Source: Chloroflexota bacterium
GTDB taxonomy: Bacteria; Chloroflexota; Anaerolineae; Anaerolineales; UBA11579
Direction of reading: 5' to 3'
DNA length: 64,000 nucleotides
NCBI GenBank assembly: GCA_016191875.1
Contig: JACPVG010000036.1
Location: forward strand, 124,001-188,000
Below, one piece after another: positions 25,816-34,938 of this stretch (within the stretch, counting starts at the first letter, position 1; each line of letters begins with the position of its first letter). Under the pieces are notes generated by a model, which saw nothing but the letters and a program-made list of their open reading frames with translations, did not search any database and was not told where the DNA came from. The position numbers were made by a program, and so were the translations under genes.

Positions 25816-28191
25816 TCAGTTACCCGGCGCCGGGCCGTACGTGAAGTATACGGTGCAGCTTTCAGCGGAATCGTTTTCTCCCTGCGTGATGTATCCATAG
25901 CCGCCGGCCACGCCCCACTCGGCCAGGGACATGGGGCCGATGAGCGCGACTCCCTGGCAGGCGATGTCGTCGTCGCTGGCTTCGTCATAATCCACCAGTT
26001 TGACGAACACGGACAGCCGCTCGCCGTCGCCCACGAGAATCTGCAACTGGTTATGGTTCAGTTCCCAGGGCTGGATGCAATTATCCTGGCTGTTCACTGT
26101 GCATAAGTAAACTGCGTCCAGCGGGGTCTGGCCTGTGTACAATGCCTGCGGGCAATAGGACTCGTGGCAGTAGCCATCGTGGCCCTGCGGGTTGCCCCAT
26201 TCGGCCATCATCAGCCGACTGCGCAGGCCGTCGTACGCGCCGGGCGGGCAGTTGAAGAAGCAGTTCACCGGGATGTTGGCCCGCACCGTGAAGCGCCCGT
26301 ACAATTCCAGTTTGTCGTCGTTGCCCCACAGGTCGATATCGTCATCGTCGGTTGTGCCGAACTCGATCCAGTGGAACTCCACTTGCATGTTCACCTTGCC
26401 GCCTTCGGTGCAGGGATAGAGCGGGCCGCCCGCCACGCTATCCGGGCTGGTCGACTCGAAGATCAGCCCGCCGCCCTGATAGATGACGAAGGTCTTCACC
26501 TCATAGGCGCGATACAGATCGCACGGCCCGGGAACGATGAACACGCGCTGCGAGGACCCGTACACCTCGACGGGGATCTCCTCGCTCTGGTGCAGGTCGT
26601 AAAGCCGGAAACCCCATGTCGCCACGGTAGGGTCGGCGGTGGGGTCGGTGCACCCCAGATCATGCACGGCCCCTTCGCAGTTCTGCTTGTTATCCAGGTC
26701 CCAGATCAGATAGGCATGCGGATGTGTGGTGATATCGGTGAGGGGGTGACCCGGATGGCATAGCTTGATCAGGGTGATGATGTTTCCAGCGTTGGTTTTC
26801 TGGAGTTCGCTCACGCAGTCAGCCGTGTCGTAGGATAGATGAACCGTCGGCGCCAGCAAGGTGAGGCTGGTGACTTTGGGAAGCGACTTGCCCTCCAGGG
26901 CCACGGGCGCCAGCGCGAGCACGGACTGGGCCAGCGTGCTGGAGTTGTCGAACGCCAGCAGGTCGGACAGGTTGTCCTGCTTGAACGTGCCGAGCAGGTT
27001 CAGGTCACCCCCTGCCCAGCCCCAGCATTCCAGGGCGATCGGGGTGGGTTGGCCTTCGGTCACGACAAGCGAGGCGATTTCATAGGCGGCCGGCCCGTTG
27101 CCTGCCGGGGAGGGCTGCAAAAAGCCCATGGCGGGCGTCCGCGTCCAGTGAGCGCCGTCTAGCGATTTGTAGCAATACAGGCCGTCCGTGGCCTGTCCGG
27201 CGTCCAGTTCGGCCAGGCTGAGGTAGAGCGCCGAGAAATCGGGCGCCAGGTCGCCCGCCTCGGGCAGGCACTCCGGGTCGAAAGAAAGCGATGCCAGGTT
27301 GCCGGCCGCCTCGCCCTCGGAATTGAATGCGGCGGCGTAGTAAGTCTGGAGGCCCCAGGAGGAAGGGTCAGTGTAGGTGATGTACTCGAACTGCGACTGC
27401 CCATCCAGCGTGGCAATGCGCTCCCAGGCGGGCGAGGCCGGGCTCTGGCGGTAGATGAAGAAGCCTTCCTCGTCGCCGGACAGATCGTGAATCGCAAGCT
27501 TGGCGTTGCAGCCCTCCGCCTCAGCGGTGAGCTCCGGCGCAGCGGGCGGCGCGCCCACCGTCAGCTGGCCGAACCATTCGCCGGGCGATCCCTCCCAGGG
27601 GTCCGCGGCGCCCAGCGAATCGTCCTCGCCGGGCGGCTGGGGCGGGGCGGGCGGCTGGATGGCAGGTCCCTGCGCCGCCGGCAGGTCGGACGCGCCCTGA
27701 GAAACGAGCAGGGGCGCGGCCGCGTCTCCTGCCTGGCCGGCCCCGGTCTTCTGGCCGGGCTCGATGGTGATGGGCAGCCCGCTGGAATCGGCGGAGAGGT
27801 CCTCCGCGGTGTGGGCGCGGGCGAGAAGCACATAGACGCCCGGCTGTTCCGGAATCCAGGCGAATTCCGCCCACATCTCCGTCAGCCCGCCGGGCGGCGC
27901 GCCGTGCACCCCCACCAGCGTGTCGTTGGCCCACAATTCAATGGCCAGGACAGGGCTTGGGCTGAAAGCGTAGGCATCCACCAGCAGGGCCACGCCCGCC
28001 GGGGCCGTTGCGCCCAGTCCGGGCTCGGAAATCCCTACCTGGATGGGTTCGGCGCCCGGAGGCAGGCGCGCATCGAGGTCGGTGTACTCCAGGGCTTGCC
28101 TGCCTATCGCCGCAATCCCGATGACGAGCAACAGGGCCAGGGCGGTAATCCCGACCCACAGGCAACCTTTGGGTAGTCTTCGCTTGTTCAT
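25816..28191 (-). CDS. large exported multidomain protein, function unknown
   Basis: A 791-residue protein with one N-terminal membrane segment (about 11-30) and an extracellular remainder. An Ig-like domain lies at about 45-140 (VDAYAFSPSPVLAIELWANDTLVGV, then WIPEQPGVYVLLARAHTAEDL). A Pro-rich linker and an FN3-like domain (about 225-315, EGFFIYRQSPASPAWERIATL) follow. The long C-terminal region has paired Cys (for example CFFNCPPGAYDG and CHESYCPQALY). I chose ATG 28191 because GGAGG lies five bases upstream; the open frame continues a further 160 codons but with unprotein-like composition. It converges with the lipoprotein gene, 12 bases away. No family is recognised. Confidence 0.75.
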   Translation of the reverse strand: MNKRRLPKGCLWVGITALALLLVIGIAAIGRQALEYTDLDARLPPGAEPIQVGISEPGLGATAPAGVALLVDAYAFSPSPVLAIELWANDTLVGVHGAPPGGLTEMWAEFAWIPEQPGVYVLLARAHTAEDLSADSSGLPITIEPGQKTGAGQAGDAAAPLLVSQGASDLPAAQGPAIQPPAPPQPPGEDDSLGAADPWEGSPGEWFGQLTVGAPPAAPELTAEAEGCNAKLAIHDLSGDEEGFFIYRQSPASPAWERIATLDGQSQFEYITYTDPSSWGLQTYYAAAFNSEGEAAGNLASLSFDPECLPEAGDLAPDFSALYLSLAELDAGQATDGLYCYKSLDGAHWTRTPAMGFLQPSPAGNGPAAYEIASLVVTEGQPTPIALECWGWAGGDLNLLGTFKQDNLSDLLAFDNSSTLAQSVLALAPVALEGKSLPKVTSLTLLAPTVHLSYDTADCVSELQKTNAGNIITLIKLCHPGHPLTDITTHPHAYLIWDLDNKQNCEGAVHDLGCTDPTADPTVATWGFRLYDLHQSEEIPVEVYGSSQRVFIVPGPCDLYRAYEVKTFVIYQGGGLIFESTSPDSVAGGPLYPCTEGGKVNMQVEFHWIEFGTTDDDDIDLWGNDDKLELYGRFTVRANIPVNCFFNCPPGAYDGLRSRLMMAEWGNPQGHDGYCHESYCPQALYTGQTPLDAVYLCTVNSQDNCIQPWELNHNQLQILVGDGERLSVFVKLVDYDEASDDDIACQGVALIGPMSLAEWGVAGGYGYITQGENDSAESCTVYFTYGPAPGN

Positions 28192-28955
28192 CGCCGCCTC
28201 CATCAGAAGAGGGTTGGCCGGAATCTTCTGGAATGATCCGACAGCCTTCAATTTGCGGGAACGAGGGGCGTATTTATTGATCAGGCCATGTTCTGAGTAT
28301 ACTTCCAGAGGCATGCCGCAGGCAAGCGGGCTGCGCGCGTAGAGTGGATACGTAGTCTGCCAGGAACGGCGCGGCGGCGAAGGCGAACGATTCGGCTGCT
28401 TCTGGGAGGGGCATTCGCCGAAGACGAATTTCAAAGTGCAGTTCTTTGATCTACTGCACCCGACACCAGTCAGTAATCGTTTTGCCACTGCCATCGTTTC
28501 CAGCGTTATGCCGGATTGGAATCCCGAGTAGCGAGGTAAAGCAGAGATGGTTTTACTGGATTTGGCTGGAAAAAAGTGAGGTTGAAAGTGGGCGGGAACG
28601 CTGGGCAAAATGCGTACGAGCTGCGTGCCTGGATTGTAGGCCGCCAAATCACTTTTGGTTTCTGACCAATACAATCAAAATTTACCGCTGCCGCGGCCAA
28701 TAGGCGCCGACTTCAATTCCTTTCAGTGCCTGTGTGCCCGAATGGAATCGGTTCAGGTTGACAAGCATGTTCCCCTTATCATAGATAGTGGGGTTTGCTG
28801 TTTGGTCTGGTTCTCGTAAAGTATCAAGTAAGTAGAAGGGGGCTTGGCCTTCATCACAAAGGCGCAGAGCGCCGACCAGTAGGGATTTCGTTCGAGCCAG
28901 CAGCCGACAAGGCATGCAGGGGTAGGCTTCATCAAGCCAGCGTTGGAGGAAACTC
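28192..28955. other. 764-bp region without a supported gene
   Basis: The GC content and codon pattern fall compared with neighbours. A 91-codon minus-strand frame (28682-28957) has protein-like text (RLCDEGQAPFYLLDTLREPDQ) but I recognise no family, and its start overlaps the oxidoreductase start. It could be a gene remnant. No repeat of the two families found elsewhere in the window is present. The region may carry the divergent promoters, but none is clear. Confidence 0.5.
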
Positions 28956-29933
28956 ATGAAAGCGATTCGACACACGGAATACGGACCACCGGAAAGGCTT
29001 CAACTCGCAGAGGTGGAAAAACCAGAACCTAAGGATCATCAGATTCTGGTCAAAGTGCATGCGGCGTCCGTCAATGCGATGGAATGGCGGGGCTTCGCGA
29101 TGTCACCGATCATCCCCCGCTTAATGGGGAGCGGGATTCGCAAACCGAAAGATGCGAAGCTCGGCGCCGATGTCGCCGGGACGGTTGAAGCGGTTGGCAA
29201 AGAGGTTATGGAGTTCAAGCCGGGGGATGCGGTATTTGGGATCAGCCCGGGCAGTTTTGCCGAGTATACGTGTAACGGTGAGAGTAAGTTCGCCCTGAAA
29301 CCGGCCAATGTCTCGTTTGAGGCGGCAGCCGCCGTTCCGGTAGCGGGATTCACCGCCTTGCAGGGTTTACGCGACAAAGGACAAATTCAGGCAGGGCAAA
29401 AGGTGCTCATTGATGGGGCCTCTGGCGGCGTGGGCATTTTTGCGGTGCAGATTGGCAAGGCCTTCGGGGCGGAAGTGACTGCCGTATGCAGCACCCGAAA
29501 TCTGGATATGGTGCGCGCCATTGGGGCAGACCACGTCATTGATTACACCCGCGAAGACTTCACCAAGAGAGGGCAGCACTATGATTTGATTCTGGCCGTC
29601 AACGGGCGCCATCCGCTTCTGCACTACCGGAGGGCGCTAAGCCCTAAGGGAATTTGCATCGTGGCCGGGGGGCCTCTGTCTCAGGTTCTCAAGGCATTGC
29701 TTCTGGGTCCCTTGGTGACGAAGTTCGGGAACAAGAAGATCGGCTTCATGGGAATAGCGACAACCCCTAAAGAAGATCTGCTGGCGCTCAGAGAGCTTCT
29801 TGAAGCGGGCAAAATCGCCCCTGTGATCGATCAATGCTACCCGTTGAGCCAGACGGCTGAAGCCATCCGGTATCTGATGGACGAACACGCCAAAGGAAAA
29901 GTAGTAATAACTTTGGAAAGTAACAAAGCCTAG
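28956..29933 (+). CDS. MDR-superfamily NAD(P)H-dependent oxidoreductase (quinone reductase-like)
   Basis: A 325-residue medium-chain dehydrogenase/reductase. The GroES-like N-terminal domain has LGADVAGTVEAVGKEVMEFKPGDAVFG. The Rossmann domain has IDGASGGVGIFAVQIGKAFGAEV, matching the AxxGxVG nucleotide motif of zinc-free quinone reductases. The structural-zinc Cys cluster of alcohol dehydrogenases is absent. GGAGGAAA lies upstream of ATG 28956. Codon use is less GC3-biased than in neighbouring housekeeping genes, which may mark a more recently acquired gene. The substrate cannot be told. Confidence 0.88.
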   Translation: MKAIRHTEYGPPERLQLAEVEKPEPKDHQILVKVHAASVNAMEWRGFAMSPIIPRLMGSGIRKPKDAKLGADVAGTVEAVGKEVMEFKPGDAVFGISPGSFAEYTCNGESKFALKPANVSFEAAAAVPVAGFTALQGLRDKGQIQAGQKVLIDGASGGVGIFAVQIGKAFGAEVTAVCSTRNLDMVRAIGADHVIDYTREDFTKRGQHYDLILAVNGRHPLLHYRRALSPKGICIVAGGPLSQVLKALLLGPLVTKFGNKKIGFMGIATTPKEDLLALRELLEAGKIAPVIDQCYPLSQTAEAIRYLMDEHAKGKVVITLESNKA

Positions 29934-29988
29934 GTGTACAGTAGATGGAAACTGCGTTTTGGTATAGACTCTATCAAGAAGAACGAGT

Positions 29989-30038
29989 TCGCCCTCTGGT
30001 TGAGGGCGAGTCCTGTGGGCCCGGTGCACCGGCGGCCC
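29989..30038 (+). terminator. two consecutive hairpins before the lipoprotein gene
   Basis: The first hairpin is TCGCCCTC / GAGGGCGA (29989-29996 with 30002-30009). The second is GGGCC...GGCCC around GGTGCACC (30017-30038), followed by TTTCT. Together they probably end the oxidoreductase transcript. They could also act as a leader attenuator for the gene at 30061. Confidence 0.55.
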
Positions 30039-30060
30039 TTTCTGATTGATTGGAGGTTGA

Positions 30061-30720
30061 ATGCTCAAGGGAGACCGTAGGCCTGGATACGCGCTTTCAC
30101 TCATCACGGCTGTTTTCATTTTGACCGCATGTACTCTGCCGGGCGGGGAACCTGGTGAACCTGAAGTGCTTTCTCCTGTTGATATTGGAGACGCGCCTAC
30201 GCTCGAACCGGATGCAGAAAGGGATCCCTGTCTGGAAGGCGGCTGGACCATGCCCACCGCAGACCTGGATCTCTTCGTCGCCTCGATGGTGCCTGTTCCG
30301 AACATACGCGTGGTCGGCGGGAGTCTGACTATGACGTTTGCCGATGGAGTGTATGATTACTCCGGCCTGATGACGTTGCAGGTCGAACTGGACATGTCTG
30401 AGGATCAGTATTTGCAAGGCGATGGGATTTTTCGCAGCGGCGGCGCATATGCCACGGAAAAGCGGTCTGACCGGGGCGGCCCCGTTTTTGACTTTTTAAT
30501 CCTCGATCTCACAGCCTCCGAATCGGAAGTGATGGTATGGCGAGCCTATAAGAACGGGGAAGTGCAGACCGCGCCGGGCACGGGGCCGAATTTCGTCATC
30601 GTGCCGCCTGGGGCCGCGAACTACCATTGCAGCGATTCGACGCTGGAAATCGAGACTCAGGGAGCGGCTGGCCCGATCACTATGTTCTTCCAGCGCTGTG
30701 CATCGTGTTCAAGCGAGTGA
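30061..30720 (+). CDS. predicted lipoprotein, function unknown
   Basis: A 219-residue protein with a signal peptide ending in the lipobox LTAC (Cys near residue 24), an acidic linker and one beta-rich domain (VGGSLTMTFADGVYDYSGLMTLQVEL and similar alternating strands) with a Cys pair near the C-terminus. GGAGGTTG precedes ATG 30061. It resembles small lipocalin-like or lipid-binding surface domains in pattern only. No family is recognised. Confidence 0.75.
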   Translation: MLKGDRRPGYALSLITAVFILTACTLPGGEPGEPEVLSPVDIGDAPTLEPDAERDPCLEGGWTMPTADLDLFVASMVPVPNIRVVGGSLTMTFADGVYDYSGLMTLQVELDMSEDQYLQGDGIFRSGGAYATEKRSDRGGPVFDFLILDLTASESEVMVWRAYKNGEVQTAPGTGPNFVIVPPGAANYHCSDSTLEIETQGAAGPITMFFQRCASCSSE

Positions 30721-31022
30721 TACCCGCGGCGTGATGCTCCGGAACCAGGGCGGAAAAGAGCGAATCCGGCCCGCTTTGACCGGAAAAAGTGACCTGGCCA
30801 GGCTGGTCAATCCTGGGCAATCTGTGGGCGCGTTTCCCTTTCTACTGAGGTGAAAACCGAGGTTCCCCACGTGCTTTCCTAACGCTCGAGATGTCCTGAG
30901 GACTCTATGGCCCGCTTGAGGTCAGGCCGGCTCTCGCGGGACAAATATCGCCGATTCAGGTGACTTTTGTACCTTTTTTCACGCAAATCTGGGTAATCTT
31001 CCAAAACCTGTCCAATCCTCGG
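30721..31022. other. intergenic region upstream of the heme operon
   Basis: About 300 bases in which I see no gene, no repeat and no recognisable RNA element. Codon structure is lost directly after the lipoprotein stop. Confidence 0.5.
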
Positions 31023-31051
31023 TTTACGTCGGCGCGCGCCTCTTCTATACT
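31023..31051 (+). promoter_or_regulatory. promoter of the heme operon
   Basis: TTTACG (31023-31028), 17 bases, TATACT (31046-31051), ending 35 bases before the hemQ start. It is the best sigma-70-like pair in the region, and nothing comparable is seen before the later heme genes. Confidence 0.6.
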
Positions 31052-31086
31052 CTCCCGTGAAGTCCAGCAACGCCTCGAGGAGCTCA

Positions 31087-31797
31087 ATGCCGGAGCAGAC
31101 CCGCCGCAGCCTGAACCATTTCGGATTCGTCGCATTTACGGATGCCTTCTTTGCGCTGGACTCTAGCGACCGCAGAGACATAGCCGATCGCCTGCTCACG
31201 GACTGGCGCCATGTGGGAGAGCACTTTGAAGTCTACCCGTTGGCCCCCGGCGCCCATCTCGCCGATTTCCTGATCTGGAGCGTCGTCACCGCTGAAAATA
31301 CCAGCGCTGCGCATCAGTTCTTCACCCGCGCCGCAAACGTGCAGGCCGCCCACCGCCGCTGGCTGAAACCGACCGGCGCGCTCTGGGGCTTCACCAAACC
31401 TTCGCAATACACCAAATCGCGCTCGACCCAGGAATTGGATCCCTTCGCCGGCGAACGCAAGCCGTATCTGGTCATTTACCCATTCACCAAGACCGCCGAG
31501 TGGTACCGGTTGAGCCGCGAAGCGCGCCAGGGCATGATGAACGAACACATTCGCCTTGGCAAGGAATTTCCAGAAATCTCTCAGCTGCTGCTGTACTCCT
31601 TCGGCGTGCAGGACCAGGAGTTCGTGGTGGTGTATGAGATGGAGGATCTGAGTCAATTCTCCGATCTGGTGTATGCCCTGCGCGACACGGAAGCGCGCCG
31701 CTATACCAAAAGCGACGCGCCGCTTTACACCGCCATTCACCACCCACCCGAACAAACGCTGGACTTATGGTGCGCGCCCGCGGGGGATAACTCCTGA
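31087..31797 (+). CDS. hemQ: coproheme decarboxylase HemQ (chlorite dismutase family)
   Basis: Converts Fe-coproporphyrin III to heme b with peroxide, the last step of the coproporphyrin-dependent route. The family motif YPFTKTAEWYRLSREARQGMM carries the radical Tyr region and basic residues. The C-terminal LRDTEARRYTKSDAPLYTA resembles the actinobacterial branch as I remember it. Length (236) is normal for a one-module HemQ. The start is ATG 31087 behind GAGGAG. The stop overlaps the ferrochelatase start. It leads an eleven-gene heme operon. Confidence 0.9.
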   Translation: MPEQTRRSLNHFGFVAFTDAFFALDSSDRRDIADRLLTDWRHVGEHFEVYPLAPGAHLADFLIWSVVTAENTSAAHQFFTRAANVQAAHRRWLKPTGALWGFTKPSQYTKSRSTQELDPFAGERKPYLVIYPFTKTAEWYRLSREARQGMMNEHIRLGKEFPEISQLLLYSFGVQDQEFVVVYEMEDLSQFSDLVYALRDTEARRYTKSDAPLYTAIHHPPEQTLDLWCAPAGDNS

Positions 31798-32744
31798 TGG
31801 CCGCGGCACCCAATCCGATTGGCGTCCTGCTCATGGCCTATGGCAGCCCGGATGACCTGGCCGATATGCCCGCTTACCTGATGGATGTGCGCGAAGGCCG
31901 GCCCCCCAGCCCGGAACTTATAGAAGAAATCACAGAGCGCTATCGGAAAATCGGTGGGCGCTCTCCGCTGCTCGAGCGCACCCGCGAACAGGCGCAGCGG
32001 CTGGAAAAGGAACTGAACCGCAGGGGAGGCCCTTCGGGACAAACCTTCAAAGCCTACGTCGGCATGCGCCACTGGCAGCCGCGCATCGCCGCGGCGGTCA
32101 AGCAGATGGCCGCCGATGGCGTGTCGCGGGCGGTGGCGATGGTGATGGCCCCCCACAATTCCGAAATGAGCGTGGGGAAGTATTACCAGGCGCTGGACAG
32201 GGCCCAGAATGGGCATGCCATCCAGTTCGTCCGCATCTTGGGCTGGCACGATCATCCCGGTTTCCTGGATGCGCTGGCGGAAAAGATGACCGAGGGGCTG
32301 GCGAAATTCGAGCGGGAGACGCCTTACGTCGTTTTCACCGCGCACAGCCTGCCGGCGTTCATCCTGGAGCGCGGCGATCCGTATGACGCCCAGTTGAATC
32401 AGACCGCGGTTGTCCTCGCTGAGCGGTTCGACCTGCCGGAAAGACGCTGGCGGTTCTGCTATCAGAGTGCCGGGGCTTCGGCCATCCCCTGGCTTGGGCC
32501 GCAGATCGAAGAGGTGGTTGTTGAACTGGCCGAAGCCGGCGAAAGGAATCTGCTGATCGTCCCCGTCGGCTTTGTATGCGACCACGTTGAAGTGCTGTAT
32601 GACATTGACATCGGCGCGCGCCAGATAGCCGCCAAACGCGGGGCACGATTGGAGCGTTCCCCCTCCCTGAATGCCTCGTCCGCATTCGTGGCGGCGCTGG
32701 CGGACCTCGTGGCAGACCATCTTCCGAAGGGACTGCGGCCATGA
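31797..32744 (+). CDS. hemH: ferrochelatase, coproporphyrin type (CpfC)
   Basis: A 315-residue class I ferrochelatase that inserts iron into coproporphyrin III. The catalytic pair is H183 (FTAHSLP) and E265 (CDHVEVLYD), matching the Bacillus subtilis enzyme in position. N-terminal text LLMAYGSPDDLADMPAYL...GGRSPL also follows the Firmicutes/Actinobacteria form, which uses coproporphyrin. Directly after hemQ, this makes a matched CpfC-HemQ pair. A second ferrochelatase of the other class is encoded at 41672-42676. ATG 31797 overlaps the hemQ stop; the end overlaps hemA by four bases. Confidence 0.93.
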   Translation: MAAAPNPIGVLLMAYGSPDDLADMPAYLMDVREGRPPSPELIEEITERYRKIGGRSPLLERTREQAQRLEKELNRRGGPSGQTFKAYVGMRHWQPRIAAAVKQMAADGVSRAVAMVMAPHNSEMSVGKYYQALDRAQNGHAIQFVRILGWHDHPGFLDALAEKMTEGLAKFERETPYVVFTAHSLPAFILERGDPYDAQLNQTAVVLAERFDLPERRWRFCYQSAGASAIPWLGPQIEEVVVELAEAGERNLLIVPVGFVCDHVEVLYDIDIGARQIAAKRGARLERSPSLNASSAFVAALADLVADHLPKGLRP

Positions 32745-34036
32745 ATCCGGCGCTGGCATGCATAGGGTTGAGCCACCACACTGCGCCGGTGGAACTGCGC
32801 GAGCGGATCGCCTTTGACGCTGAAAGCCGCGGCAAGTTCCTGGCAGACCTGGAGAACCGCGCGGAGTGCAACGAGGCGGTTGTCCTCTCTACGTGCAACC
32901 GCACCGAAATCTACATGGCTGGAGGATCGGTCGACCACCGGAGCATCCTGGGACACCTGGCCGATGGTTTTGGGATTGCATCCGCCGAACTCGAATCGGC
33001 AACATACAGCCTTTCGAGCGAGCAGGCCATCAGCCATCTGCTGCGCGTGGCCGCAGGATTGGACTCGATGGTGCTGGGAGAGCCGCAGATTCTCGGGCAG
33101 GTCATCGCGGCCTATGAGACGGCGGTCGCGGAGAAGAGCATCGGCCCGGCCCTGTCGAAAGTGTTTCTGGCGGCCATTCATGCCGGCAAGCGGGTGCGCA
33201 ACGAGACGGGCATCGCGCGCCACACCATCTCGCTCTCGTCGCTCGCCGTCGCCCTCGCCCAGCGGCACATTTCTGATCTGGCGGACGCTCACATCACCCT
33301 GTTGGGCGCCGGGGAAATGGCCGAACTTGCCATCGAGGCCTTCCGCAAGCGCGGCGCGACGCGTTGCACGGTCATCAGCCGCAGCCTGGCATCCGCCTGC
33401 AAACTGGCCGAACGCTGGCAGGGCGAAGCCCTGACGCTGGATGGGTTGCAGCAGGCGGTGGAGGCAACGGATATCCTGCTGTGCTCTTCCTCTGCCCCGC
33501 ACACGCTCATCACCAAGCCGCTGGTGCAGCAGGCGCTCGCGGCGCGCCCCGCCCGCCCGCTGGTGATCCTGGACATTGCCGTTCCCCGAGATGTGGACCC
33601 GGATGTCGAAGACGTCCCGGGGGTGACGCTGCACGATATCGATGACCTTCACCAGGTTTCCGAAGCCCATCAGGCATGGCGGGCCAAAGACATCCCGCTC
33701 GTTGAGCGCATCCTGCAGGAAGAGTACCGCGCCTGTCTGGAAGAACTCGCGGCGCTGCGCGTGGTGCCGATCATCAAGGGAATCCGCAGGCAGGGCGAAG
33801 AGATCCGCTCCCGCGAACTGGAGAAGACCTTGCGCCATCTGGGCGACCTCACCCCGGCGCAGCACGAACGCATCGATGCGCTGACGCAGGCCATCGTGCG
33901 AAAGTTGCTTCACCAGCCAACAGTGCGGTTAAGGCAGGAAGCGGCCGGCGCCCGGGCAGACGAATACAGCCTGTTGGCCCGCGAGATGTTCGGCCTGGAC
34001 GATTTGCCCTCTGGCAATGGCACGGAGGCGGCATGA
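32741..34036 (+). CDS. hemA: glutamyl-tRNA reductase
   Basis: Reduces glutamyl-tRNA(Glu) to glutamate-1-semialdehyde, the committed step of the C5 heme pathway. The nucleophile is Cys52 in STCNRTE. GLSHHTAPVELRE opens the catalytic domain, the NADPH fold has LLGAGEMAELA, and a helical dimerisation domain follows. Length (431) is normal. ATG overlaps the ferrochelatase stop (ATGA) and the end overlaps hemC, so translation is probably coupled. Confidence 0.96.
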   Translation: MNPALACIGLSHHTAPVELRERIAFDAESRGKFLADLENRAECNEAVVLSTCNRTEIYMAGGSVDHRSILGHLADGFGIASAELESATYSLSSEQAISHLLRVAAGLDSMVLGEPQILGQVIAAYETAVAEKSIGPALSKVFLAAIHAGKRVRNETGIARHTISLSSLAVALAQRHISDLADAHITLLGAGEMAELAIEAFRKRGATRCTVISRSLASACKLAERWQGEALTLDGLQQAVEATDILLCSSSAPHTLITKPLVQQALAARPARPLVILDIAVPRDVDPDVEDVPGVTLHDIDDLHQVSEAHQAWRAKDIPLVERILQEEYRACLEELAALRVVPIIKGIRRQGEEIRSRELEKTLRHLGDLTPAQHERIDALTQAIVRKLLHQPTVRLRQEAAGARADEYSLLAREMFGLDDLPSGNGTEAA

Positions 34037-34938
34037 ACACGCTGCGAATTGCCACCCGCCCTTCATCGCTGGCGCGCTGCCAGGCCGCGCAAGCGGCCGG
34101 AATGCTGCGCGCCGCTTCCCCCGGGCTGCAGGTGGAGCTCGTCGTCATCACCACAAAAGGGGACAAGGTGCTGGACCGGCCGTTGCCTGAAATCGGCGGC
34201 AAGGGATTGTTCACCCAGGAACTGGAACAGGCGCTGCACGCGGGACGGGTGGACGCCGCGGTCCATTCGCTCAAAGACCTGCCGGTGGAGGATGCGCCCG
34301 GGCTGACCGTGGGCGCCGTGCCGCGGCGCGCCAGCCCGGCGGACGTACTGGTCTCGACGGATGGCCGGAAGCTCGACGACCTGCCGGAAGGCGCGGTGGT
34401 GGGCACGTCCAGCCTGCGGCGGCAGGCGCAATTGCTGGCCCGCCAACCTGACCTGCGCGTGGCCTCGATCCGGGGAAACATTGACACCCGCATTCGCAAA
34501 GTTCTGGATGGCGAATACGCCGCCGCCATCCTGGCGGCCGCCGGTCTGGAACGGCTGGGGTTGACCGCCCACATCGCGGAATACCTGTCCCTGGACTGGA
34601 TGTTGCCCGCGCCCGGCCAGGGCGCGCTGGCGCTGCAATGCCGCGCGGGGGATGAACGAACGCTGGCCGTGCTCTCGCTTATTGAGGATGCGGACACGCG
34701 GCGAGCGGTCACCGCCGAGCGCGCGTTCCTGCAGGCGCTGGGCGGCGGCTGCTCCCTGCCGGTGGCCGCTTTTGCCGAAGCGCCCGGCGCGGACATCTCC
34801 CTGCAGACAGCGGTGCTATCGGAAGCAGGCGACCGCCGCATCGCGCTTTCGGGCTCGGGCGCAGACCCGCACGTCCTGGGCAACGACCTGGCGCGCCAGG
34901 CCCTGGCCCGGGGCGCGGCCGAGGTGCTGCATGTCTAG
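34033..34938 (+). CDS. hemC: porphobilinogen deaminase (hydroxymethylbilane synthase)
   Basis: Joins four porphobilinogens into hydroxymethylbilane. The dipyrromethane cofactor attaches to Cys240 (LGGGCSLPVAA). Other conserved stretches are IATRPSSLARCQ, IGGKGLFTQELE, AVHSLKDLPV and GTSSLRRQAQL with the substrate-binding Arg residues. Length (301) is normal. It shares ATGA with the hemA stop and overlaps hemD by 8 bases. Confidence 0.96.
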   Translation: MNTLRIATRPSSLARCQAAQAAGMLRAASPGLQVELVVITTKGDKVLDRPLPEIGGKGLFTQELEQALHAGRVDAAVHSLKDLPVEDAPGLTVGAVPRRASPADVLVSTDGRKLDDLPEGAVVGTSSLRRQAQLLARQPDLRVASIRGNIDTRIRKVLDGEYAAAILAAAGLERLGLTAHIAEYLSLDWMLPAPGQGALALQCRAGDERTLAVLSLIEDADTRRAVTAERAFLQALGGGCSLPVAAFAEAPGADISLQTAVLSEAGDRRIALSGSGADPHVLGNDLARQALARGAAEVLHV

